Shown one piece after another: positions 1-7,187 of a DNA stretch of 64,000 nt. The translations under genes and the position numbers were made by a program. Under the pieces are notes generated by a model. It had not been told where the DNA came from. It searched no databases and saw nothing but the letters and a program-made list of their open reading frames with translations. Numbering within the stretch: position 1 is the first letter of the stretch; each line of letters starts with the position of its first letter. The stretch is from Calothrix sp. C42_A2020_038 (GTDB taxonomy: Bacteria; Cyanobacteriota; Cyanobacteriia; Cyanobacteriales; Nostocaceae), in contig JACYLQ010000001.1 in the NCBI GenBank assembly GCA_015272395.1, positions 186,001 through 250,000 of the forward strand. The letters run 5' to 3'.

Positions 1-693
1 ATCAACTGATAAGTTCATTTCGTAAGTAGTATCATATAATGATGCATATTGATATATCAACTCGCCGTAAAAGTCTTCTAACAAGTTATAGTGTAATGCT
101 CGATAGTCTTCAGGGGTAGATACTACGAACGCTGATGCTAATGCGTCGGCAACATATATTAATATTCCTACTTGTCTAGGATGAATTTCAAAGACGTGCA
201 GCGCTTCTTCCAGCCCAGTGATCGCGCGTCCACAAAATGAATACTCGCTTCTACAACCCAACCCATAAGAAAGTGTGTACTTGGAATATTCTTCCCATGC
301 AATTCTCGGACCATTGAAATATAATGATAAAAAACCTTCCATTGCTAGGTGCAGTGGCAAGAATCTGAGTGTGTTTTTTGTTTCATGTTTTACCATGCGG
401 TGCATTACCCGCGCGCTACATCCACCTTTAAAGCTTTTACCATCTCGTTTCGCAATATTGGCGCCCATATTGACTACAGCGTTACCATCGTTTGTCCACG
501 ACACTACTAGTCCGTGGGGTATGTAAGAAAGGTAATATGCTTTATCTTCGAGTGAGACGATGCCTAATTTTTCATTGTAGTTTCGACGCTGTAACCGTAG
601 GTCTCGACGAATATTACGACGAATAAGGGGAACGATGCGAATACTACCGCATATTTGAGAAGGGGCAATATCAAGCCCTTTAAGTTGTAACAT
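1..693 (-). CDS. ARPP-like protein, C-terminus outside the window
   Basis: The frame is open from an ATG at 693 to base 1 without a stop, giving at least 231 residues; the C-terminus lies beyond the window. The start begins MLQLKGLDIAPSQ and is followed by an arginine-rich stretch and YLSYIPHG. The gene starts 2 bp after the stop of the upstream vWA gene, so the two are almost certainly co-transcribed. From memory this resembles the ARPP-2 type domain described by Aravind and colleagues in gene pairs linked to conflict or RNA-repair systems; that family assignment is a recollection, not a search result. It has no membrane segment or signal peptide, so a cytoplasmic partner of the vWA protein is the simplest reading. 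Confidence 0.75.
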   Translation of the reverse strand, partial: MLQLKGLDIAPSQICGSIRIVPLIRRNIRRDLRLQRRNYNEKLGIVSLEDKAYYLSYIPHGLVVSWTNDGNAVVNMGANIAKRDGKSFKGGCSARVMHRMVKHETKNTLRFLPLHLAMEGFLSLYFNGPRIAWEEYSKYTLSYGLGCRSEYSFCGRAITGLEEALHVFEIHPRQVGILIYVADALASAFVVSTPEDYRALHYNLLEDFYGELIYQYASLYDTTYEMNLSVD

Positions 694-695
694 TA

Positions 696-2117
696 TTAAG
701 GGTTAAGTAATTGTTGCGTTCTTTGTGCTAAGTATGTTTCCAGTTCGGAGAGTGTTGATGAACCTTCTGCAAATCTAGCAAATCCGAGCATTGTGGGCAT
801 ATCCTCGGCTTCTCGTAAACCGACAGTGGGAATATGAGGACTAAGAATACGTAATGAGTAATTTTCGGTGCTGAATACTGGGTTACAATGAATTATTGAA
901 GTTTTACGTAAACGATCGAGTTTTGTTCTATATACTCGCAATACTTCGGCGGCGCCGTGAGGTGGGTCATTTTCACAACCGTCAGATACTATAACTATAG
1001 TCTCGGCACCGGAACCGAGCGCTGCCAAAAGTGGCGTAGCAAGGTCGGTTTGTCCATATGGATAAACTAATAATGGGTCTTTTGGTGTAACTGTCCAAAA
1101 CGCGCGGTAGCTTTGTGATGCTGCTTTGAGTAGATAATGGGCAGCTAATACTACACCCAATGGACGACGCTTTTTTTCCTCAGAACCAGAACTTGAATAG
1201 CTACAGTCAAGAACAGCAGCAACTCGTCCCAACTTCATAGGTGCTTTTTTTAATGTATTGCGAGCAGCATTTTCCATTGCCTGGTTAAACTTGTCCCAGG
1301 TTTGAGCGCGGGTTTTGAGAGGAAGTGAGAGAATATATAATCCCAGTTTGGTGAGTGGTAAGCGCTCCCAATTCAAATTAACATCAACATCACTACGCTC
1401 TGCCGCACCTTGATAACGAAGTTTTTCTGCTACCGTCATTTGCGACTGAATACGTTTGAGAAAGACTTCACGCTTAATTTTGTGTTTAGCAGCAAATCCT
1501 TCCGCGATAGTAAAGGGTAAGTTATATATAGCATCAGTGCTATATTGTGCTTTGCGGAACTGTTCAAATAATTTATGATCAAAATGTTTTTGTTCGTGGA
1601 ACTGGAATAAAAACTTGGGAAGTTCACCAGTTAATTTTAGGTGTGTATGGGATATTGCTGCTTTTATTTTTGTACGATACTTAATCGCTTCAAAATCTAT
1701 ATCTCTACGTGTAGCTAGATACTCGCGCGTGATAGCTCTGGCACGACGGTTATTAATGCGTAACTGCTGTAATTGTTGCAATAATCCCCATGCGCGTTGG
1801 GGTGGTAATTTATTAAGTGCAGCAGCAATCAACGCACCTTCTTCTTGACGATGTTCTTTGTGTGTATTTCGTCCTGTTGCTAAAAGCTTTAAGATAATTT
1901 GCGCTTGATTAAAATGATTAACCCCAGCAGCAAGAGTGCGAGCATAGAGTAAACGGTAATTACCTAAAATATAATCATGTAAAAAGTTAATTGAGACTTT
2001 TTGCCCCTCAGCATCATCATAAAATTCTCGCTGACCACTACAAGAGTAGCAAGCGTTTATAAACATAACTAAATCTTCCTGGGCTACTTGCTGCGCCCTA
2101 GATTCTAAATTCAACAT
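696..2117 (-). CDS. Ro60/TROVE-like protein with C-terminal vWA domain
   Basis: 473 residues. Residues 1-290 are alpha-helical, leucine- and arginine-rich (IKYRTKIKAAISHTHLKL, AEKLRYQGAAERSD) and look like the HEAT-type ring of TROVE proteins. Residues 297-465 are a vWA domain with an intact metal-ion site: D304-x-S306-x-S308 (DCSYSSSGS), T357 and D379 (IVSDGCEND). Ro/Rsr proteins bind Y RNAs and help degrade or survey misfolded RNA; this one is only distantly similar, so a different vWA scaffold is possible. The partner gene follows after 2 bp. A long hairpin lies 16 bp upstream of the start. No clear Shine-Dalgarno is visible. Confidence 0.7.
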   Translation of the reverse strand: MLNLESRAQQVAQEDLVMFINACYSCSGQREFYDDAEGQKVSINFLHDYILGNYRLLYARTLAAGVNHFNQAQIILKLLATGRNTHKEHRQEEGALIAAALNKLPPQRAWGLLQQLQQLRINNRRARAITREYLATRRDIDFEAIKYRTKIKAAISHTHLKLTGELPKFLFQFHEQKHFDHKLFEQFRKAQYSTDAIYNLPFTIAEGFAAKHKIKREVFLKRIQSQMTVAEKLRYQGAAERSDVDVNLNWERLPLTKLGLYILSLPLKTRAQTWDKFNQAMENAARNTLKKAPMKLGRVAAVLDCSYSSSGSEEKKRRPLGVVLAAHYLLKAASQSYRAFWTVTPKDPLLVYPYGQTDLATPLLAALGSGAETIVIVSDGCENDPPHGAAEVLRVYRTKLDRLRKTSIIHCNPVFSTENYSLRILSPHIPTVGLREAEDMPTMLGFARFAEGSSTLSELETYLAQRTQQLLNP

Positions 2118-2133
2118 AATTATAGTTGTATGC

Positions 2134-2236
2134 TATCGAGAGAAAGAAGTTCGGGGAATGTCGGTACGACTATGTATGGCAGATTCAATAGTCTGGTACG
2201 GAAGTCGTGCCATAGTCCCGCGAACTACTTTCGATA
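2134..2236 (+). ncRNA. Candidate structured RNA (Y-RNA-like hairpin)
   Basis: Nested complementary arms fold into one long interrupted hairpin: TATCGA (2134-2139) with TCGATA (2231-2236), AGTTCG (2148-2153) with CGAACT (2221-2226), GGGA (2154-2157) with TCCC (2216-2219), and GGTACGACT (2163-2171) with AGTCGTGCC (2203-2211). The apical loop is 31 nt. The last stem is complete only if read as plus-strand RNA, where it contains a U-G wobble; on the minus strand it would be a C-A mismatch. Length and shape resemble Y RNAs, which in bacteria are often encoded beside Ro genes. No promoter or terminator was identified. It could instead be a leader structure or a decayed repeat. Confidence 0.35.
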
Positions 2237-2564
2237 TACATAGGGTACCCAAGAAATCTTCCCCGAAGCTAATTCCGATTAATTTTGCTCACTTTCCTTG
2301 TGAATAAAGCTTTTGGCGCCTGGGTAACATCACTTTGCTCAGGGAATTCCCCCAGCTAGCTTTGCAAAGTGAATCTAGATGCCACACAGCTTGAATAATG
2401 GTGGTTTTGGAGGTCAGACCCAAAATTTACCCCGCGATTTTCTGCCAAAGTGCATGGTTTTTGAGCATCTAAATCCCATAATCTTGCACTTTTTACCTCA
2501 AAAATGATTAAAACCCTTTCTGGTCAAGGTTATAGCTTTAATCAGCAACCCCTAATTAATAAAA
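2237..2564. other. Intergenic region before the Uma2 gene
   Basis: No gene is recognised. TTCCCCGAA at about 2258-2267 is complementary to TTCGGGGAA at 2150-2158 inside the upstream hairpin and could form an alternative pairing. A GGCGCC site lies at 2315-2320. The remainder presumably carries the Uma2 promoter, which I cannot place. Confidence 0.4.
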
Positions 2565-3323
2565 ATGCCGGAATTACCAGCCAACTATAATATAAGGATA
2601 AAGTACCCGTCAGTATCAGCTATGCTGTCAGAAGAACCAAAAACGGTAATCCTACCCAGTACCGAAGAATTAGCTTGTTCGGACGATATACCCGTGGATA
2701 ATGAAGACCAGAATTTTCTACCAAATATTTTATTGTTTCTGCTCACTTCGATTTGGGCAGACCGGACTGACTGGTACTTTGGTGTAGACATGGCAGTTTA
2801 TCACACAACAGGGGTTAATCCGAGAGTGCCTGTCGTTCCAGATGGATTTCTCAGCTTGGGAGTCGAGCGCAAAAAAAACGGAAAATCCCGCAAAAGCTAC
2901 GCTGTCTGGGAAGAAAACGAGGTAGTGCCAATATTAACTTTGGAAATGGTATCCCACACACCAGGGGACGAATACGACGAAAAATTGGAAATATATCGCA
3001 AACTTGGTGTGCTTTATTACGTAATTTACAACCCAGAGTTTTGGCTGCGCGATCGCCATCAACCATTTGAAATTTACAAATTGATAGATAACAGCTACCA
3101 ACTACAAATTGGTGAACCATTTTGGATGCCGGAAATCGGTTTGGGAATTGGACGACACCGGGGAATAATCGGCGGAGTGCAGCAGGAAATATTATCTTGG
3201 TATGACGAACAGGGAAATAGATATTTAATGCCAGACGAAATTGCTCAACAAGAAAAACAAAAAGCCGAACAATTAGCGCAGTATTTACGTTCGATCGGTG
3301 TTGACCCCGATAATTTACCTTAA
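2565..3323 (+). CDS. Uma2-family (DUF820) putative endonuclease
   Basis: 252 residues of the Uma2 type, a PD-(D/E)xK-like nuclease fold expanded in filamentous cyanobacteria. The signature runs from DRTDWYFGVDMAVYH through VPDGFLSLGVER to VPILTLEMVSHTPGDEYDEK; the Asp in VPDGF and the Glu in LTLEMVS are the expected catalytic acids. The C-terminal tail (EIAQQEKQKAEQLAQYLRSIGVDPDNLP) is the usual short coiled coil. The biological role of the family is unknown. It is monocistronic. The ATG at 2565 is the first in frame; a later ATG (MLSEE) is possible. One of only four HIP1 octamers in the window is inside it (3049-3056). Confidence 0.85.
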   Translation: MPELPANYNIRIKYPSVSAMLSEEPKTVILPSTEELACSDDIPVDNEDQNFLPNILLFLLTSIWADRTDWYFGVDMAVYHTTGVNPRVPVVPDGFLSLGVERKKNGKSRKSYAVWEENEVVPILTLEMVSHTPGDEYDEKLEIYRKLGVLYYVIYNPEFWLRDRHQPFEIYKLIDNSYQLQIGEPFWMPEIGLGIGRHRGIIGGVQQEILSWYDEQGNRYLMPDEIAQQEKQKAEQLAQYLRSIGVDPDNLP

Positions 3324-3816
3324 ACAGCAAGAAGGCTCACACTTACCCGATAGGGAGGTGTTGAGATGAATTACGGCGAAAAACGCTATGTTACTCTAAA
3401 TCCGTGGATATGCTTAAACATTCAATTAGATTGCTAGTTCATTATTTAAAGTATAGAAAAATACCCGTGTTTTTCTGAATCATCCCGCATTTATGCAATA
3501 CCATCTCTCGTTCTATACTGCACTTTGCTAACTACAACGACCTTTGGCGCCTGTTGATGCCTGGTTATTATAACCTATTGCCAGACTCGCACTTCCCCCG
3601 CGCTTCCTAATAGGCTCCTCAACCTATAGTTACAATTTTGTTATAAGTAATCATCAAGACTTGATATCACACTGTCAGCACCTATAAGCTTTATATATAA
3701 AGCTTACATTTTGAATAAAAATTTATACCTGATTTAACTTGCCAAGTATTCTCTTAAAGCATAAAAACCCTGTTAGTCTATTAATAGCAATGTAAAGGTG
3801 TCAGGTTGCAAAGATT
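3324..3816. other. Intergenic region with a possible 23-codon ORF
   Basis: A micro-ORF at 3366-3437 (ATG to TAG, 23 codons) follows an excellent Shine-Dalgarno, AGGGAGG, with 7-nt spacing. Its peptide (start MNYGEKRYVTLNPW) is not recognised and may be chance. A GGCGCC site occurs near 3545. The last 150 bp before the monooxygenase is AT-rich and probably holds its promoter. Confidence 0.3.
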
Positions 3817-5271
3817 ATGGTACAAAGTTCCCTAGTCTCTGTTCAAGATGTAGTTATAGTGGGTGGTGGACCAGCAGGACTGGCTACCGCGTTAATGCTT
3901 GCTAAACGTGGTTGGAATAATATTACAGTTCTAGAAAAACGACCAAGCGCTGATTATTACGAACCTGACAAATCATTTAATTACGCAATTGATGGTCGAG
4001 GACAAAAATTTACTGACTTTTTAGGAATTACCAATAAATTAGCACAAATTGGTGTCCCCAGCACAGATTTTTACTTAACAATCATTAAAGCAGACGGTAG
4101 TCGGAAAATCTCAAAACTACCAACTGTTGACCCAAACCGCAAAACCGCGTACTGGCTACAACGTAAAGATTTTCTCTTGCTGTTATATCAAGAAATTGAA
4201 ACTAATTGGTACCAAAGTATAAAAGTACTATTTAAAGTTAAGAATCTGGATATTAAGAAAGAACAGGAAAAATTAAAAATCTCCGTTTGGAAAGAAGATG
4301 ATAGTATCGTTGAATTTGAATCTCGTTTGTTAGTGGGTTGTGATGGTATTAACTCTTATGTCAGAAATACCTTAAAGGAGTGGGATAAATCAGGTACAAA
4401 TAAATATGAGCTTCATTACTATCCTTCTCCTAGCTCGGTTTTGAAATATAAAGTCTTGACTCTACCTGCAAACTTTCCTCTGGACACGAGTGGTACAGAA
4501 AAATCGGTTTGTGATATGTCCTATGCTATTCGTGGGTCTTTCCAAGAACGCAAACGGAAAATTTCCCTTGGTTTATTACCAATTAAAAACCCAGATGCTC
4601 CTAGGACTGCAAATATTATTACTCTTCCAAACCATACAATATGGAATCTCAAAACCGGAGAAGATATGTATAAGTTTTTACAAAATTCTTTTCCTCAGTT
4701 ACCAATACATCAAATCATTTCATCTGAAGAAGCTGAAAAGTTTGCTCAAAGTCAAGGTGGTCAGTTTCCTATACCTCAGTGCTGTTCAGGATTATATTAT
4801 TTGCTTAATCATGAACAATCTCAAACTGGAGTTGTACTTTTGGGGGATGCTATCCATTGCTTTCCTCCCGACATTGGGCAAGGAGTCAATTCAGCTTTAG
4901 AGGATGTTTGCGTTTTGCATGAAGCCTTAGCTCAGACTAATGATAGTATAGTACAGGCCTTGCCTCTGTACGAATCATTACGGTTAAAAGATGTCAAACC
5001 TTTAATGCGTCTTGCACAGACTGCTTTCCCATGGCAGTATAATCAGGCGCCTTTGAGTAAGTTGTTGTGGAGTCTTAATTTTTTCCTGCGACTGCTACTT
5101 AGTAAAGTCCTACCATTTGTTTTCAGCCCCCCTGCATTTTTCCTCATCCAAAATTACCAACTTTCATATCAAGAAATTTGGACAAGAGTTCAAAGAACTA
5201 CTCAATTACTCTATATTTTAGGTCTATTAGGTTGTAGTTTTTTGGCTTGGCAACTATTTAACCATCATTAG
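3817..5271 (+). CDS. FAD-dependent monooxygenase (kynurenine 3-monooxygenase/UbiH-like)
   Basis: 484 residues, a class A flavoprotein monooxygenase. The Rossmann motif is at 12-42 (VVIVGGGPAGLATA, ribose-binding Glu near 40), the DG-type motif is LLVGCDGINSYVR, and the third FAD motif is GDAIHCFPPDIGQGVNSALED. The C-terminus adds two hydrophobic stretches (about 415-440 and 460-480), so the enzyme is probably membrane-attached, as kynurenine 3-monooxygenase is. The substrate is unknown; no kynurenine-pathway neighbour is present. It appears monocistronic, with a strong terminator about 50 bp downstream. The region from here to 7826 lacks the GGCGCC motif common elsewhere. Confidence 0.85.
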   Translation: MVQSSLVSVQDVVIVGGGPAGLATALMLAKRGWNNITVLEKRPSADYYEPDKSFNYAIDGRGQKFTDFLGITNKLAQIGVPSTDFYLTIIKADGSRKISKLPTVDPNRKTAYWLQRKDFLLLLYQEIETNWYQSIKVLFKVKNLDIKKEQEKLKISVWKEDDSIVEFESRLLVGCDGINSYVRNTLKEWDKSGTNKYELHYYPSPSSVLKYKVLTLPANFPLDTSGTEKSVCDMSYAIRGSFQERKRKISLGLLPIKNPDAPRTANIITLPNHTIWNLKTGEDMYKFLQNSFPQLPIHQIISSEEAEKFAQSQGGQFPIPQCCSGLYYLLNHEQSQTGVVLLGDAIHCFPPDIGQGVNSALEDVCVLHEALAQTNDSIVQALPLYESLRLKDVKPLMRLAQTAFPWQYNQAPLSKLLWSLNFFLRLLLSKVLPFVFSPPAFFLIQNYQLSYQEIWTRVQRTTQLLYILGLLGCSFLAWQLFNHH

Positions 5272-5322
5272 GCAATATTTTAGATACAGCAGATTAATAT
5301 GTGGTAAGACATAACTCCTCCC

Positions 5323-5342
5323 CTACCTTTTCACAAAGGTAG
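5323..5342 (+). terminator. Intrinsic terminator of the monooxygenase gene
   Basis: Perfect 8-bp stem CTACCTTT/AAAGGTAG with a TCAC loop, followed by ATTTTTC, 51 bp past the stop codon. Confidence 0.75.
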
Positions 5343-5656
5343 ATTTTTCTGTACAACGTCTGATGCGCGCGTCGAAAATCTGAATTTCATTAGTATCAAT
5401 TTTTCCTATACATTGGAATTATTACTTAATTACTATAAGTATAAATATTACGTAATGATACTTAGCGTTAGAACAGAGAACAGTTTGAACAACTTGGTAA
5501 AAATTCTAAAATCTTCACTATATGGGCATTTATTGGGATTTATCACCAGAAGCGTGTATTGAGCGGCTTTTTAATTGAAGTATATTAAATAAACAGTAAA
5601 AATATGACAACGATTATTTTACTGAAATATATAATCCGGATATAAAGTGTTATTAT

Positions 5657-5791
5657 TTACTTAATCTCACGGAGAGCAAATTCTGTAAAATCATAGTTTT
5701 GCACTAATTCAACCAGCCTAGAGCGAGTATAAAACTCGAAAATTAGCTGAGTTGCAACTGGTACAGGATTGTCAGGTTGTTCTGTATTTAC
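5657..5791 (-). pseudogene. C-terminal fragment of a lost gene (44 codons)
   Basis: On the minus strand a frame that looks coding runs from an in-frame TAG just before 5791 to a TAA at 5657-5659. It reads VNTEQPDNPVPVATQLIFEF, then continues to FALREIK. No ATG, GTG or TTG is placed to start it, so it is best read as the surviving end of a degraded gene. It could also be a small gene with an unusual start. The rest of 5343-5871 is AT-rich with no other gene visible. Confidence 0.4.
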
Positions 5792-5871
5792 CTATAAAAA
5801 CAAATAGTTATCAGTTCCTGATATATGACTCTGTTAGAAATCGTAAATATCAAAAATGCTAGGCGATTCAA

Positions 5872-7173
5872 ATGTTACGTTCACCAAATCCCTTTGTTGT
5901 TGGCAAACCAGTACCCGCAGAGCGCTTTGTCGGTCGAGAGTCGGAAATAGCGGCAGCATTTGACCAAATCTATAACCGCAGCCACATTGCTGTTTGGGGT
6001 GGTTCTGGTATGGGCAAATCCTCCTTCTTACAAAAACTAGAATCACCCCAAACTTGGGTAGAACATGGATTAGATGCTTTAAAAGCGGTTGTTGTTCGTT
6101 TTAGTTGTGAAGGTATAACTCCTTTTAGTTCCTCTGCTTTTTGGGGAGAAGCACTAACTCTCTTAAAGGATAAGTTGGAAGGTGAATTAGAGCAGGCTGA
6201 AATTGAGGCATTATTGCAGAAAACAGAAAAAACCAAGGATGACTTGCGACAGATATTAAAAGTCCTTGGGAGAAAAAACAAGTTCTTGGTGCTGTTGATC
6301 GATGACTATGATGTAGCTTTAAATACTAATGAATATTATGATGAAAAAGCTATGCAAAAATTTTTGAGTGAGTGTCGCAATTTGGCAGTTCATTCTGCTG
6401 AGGGTCAATATCTGTCAACGATTGTTACCTCGCGCGAGCGTCTTAGTGAGTCAGGTCCTCAACTAAACCCCAATGCTTCCCCTTGGTACAATCATTATCT
6501 TTTTTTACAACTCAAGCCATTTAATAATCTGGAAATTGACCAAATCTTAAAGATTTTGAGAATACCAGATTTGCGCGAAGCAATTAGAGAAACTACTGGT
6601 GGCCATCCTGCGTTGTTGCAAATAGCAGGTTTTTTACTGTATCGAGATTTAGAAACTGCAAATGCACCAAGTATGGAAGCATTCGTGAAGGAGTTTGAAA
6701 GTACCTCTCAACCAATTTTTCAAGATATTTGGAAAAGATGTAGTGAAAATGAGCAAACGTTGTTAATGCTCATGGCTCTTTCAGCTTTGAAAGGTCGTCT
6801 GCATCAGCAAAGGCAATTTGATGTTAGTGGTATAGAGTTTATTTTTAGTCAGAAAGAGAGAGAATTATCTAAATTAGAAGAACAAGGTATAATTAACCAT
6901 ACTTCTAATGAAGAGAAAACTAAAAATATTTACTTTTTTACTTCATCAACGATGGAACGTTGGGTCATTCAAGAGCTTTGGCAAACTGATGAAAAATGGT
7001 TAGACGCTAGACAAAAAGTTTTTCTAAATTTGATGAGTAAAGAACAGCGGGAAAAAATAAATAAATCGATTCAATGGCTGTGGAATAATCGAAAAGAATT
7101 ACCATCGGTTCTAGAATGGTTTGGCAAACTAGCGACAGCTTTCCCTAAAGGATTTATTTTACCGAATAGTTAG
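5872..7173 (+). CDS. STAND-type P-loop NTPase (first of three)
   Basis: 433 residues. It opens with NPFVVGKPVPAERFVGRE, the leader motif shared by the next two genes. Walker A is GGSGMGKSS (43-51), Walker B FLVLLIDDYD (138-147), an arginine-bearing sensor-1 strand is TIVTSRER (183-190), and GGHPALLQ is a STAND GxP motif. The last about 130 residues form a winged-helix or helical tail ending FPKGFILPNS, with no recognisable effector or sensor domain and no membrane helix. It may be the soluble partner or adaptor of the two receptor NTPases; the next gene starts 14 bp later behind a good Shine-Dalgarno (AGGGAGG), so they form an operon. Start chosen at the first ATG, immediately before the leader motif. 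Confidence 0.85.
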   Translation: MLRSPNPFVVGKPVPAERFVGRESEIAAAFDQIYNRSHIAVWGGSGMGKSSFLQKLESPQTWVEHGLDALKAVVVRFSCEGITPFSSSAFWGEALTLLKDKLEGELEQAEIEALLQKTEKTKDDLRQILKVLGRKNKFLVLLIDDYDVALNTNEYYDEKAMQKFLSECRNLAVHSAEGQYLSTIVTSRERLSESGPQLNPNASPWYNHYLFLQLKPFNNLEIDQILKILRIPDLREAIRETTGGHPALLQIAGFLLYRDLETANAPSMEAFVKEFESTSQPIFQDIWKRCSENEQTLLMLMALSALKGRLHQQRQFDVSGIEFIFSQKERELSKLEEQGIINHTSNEEKTKNIYFFTSSTMERWVIQELWQTDEKWLDARQKVFLNLMSKEQREKINKSIQWLWNNRKELPSVLEWFGKLATAFPKGFILPNS

Positions 7174-7187
7174 TAGGGAGGTAAATT

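Noticed and set aside
1615-1848. Opposite-strand ORF inside the Ro-like gene
   Set aside because: Shadow of the vWA protein frame; no ribosome site and no coding character. The same holds for most ORFs lying inside larger genes.
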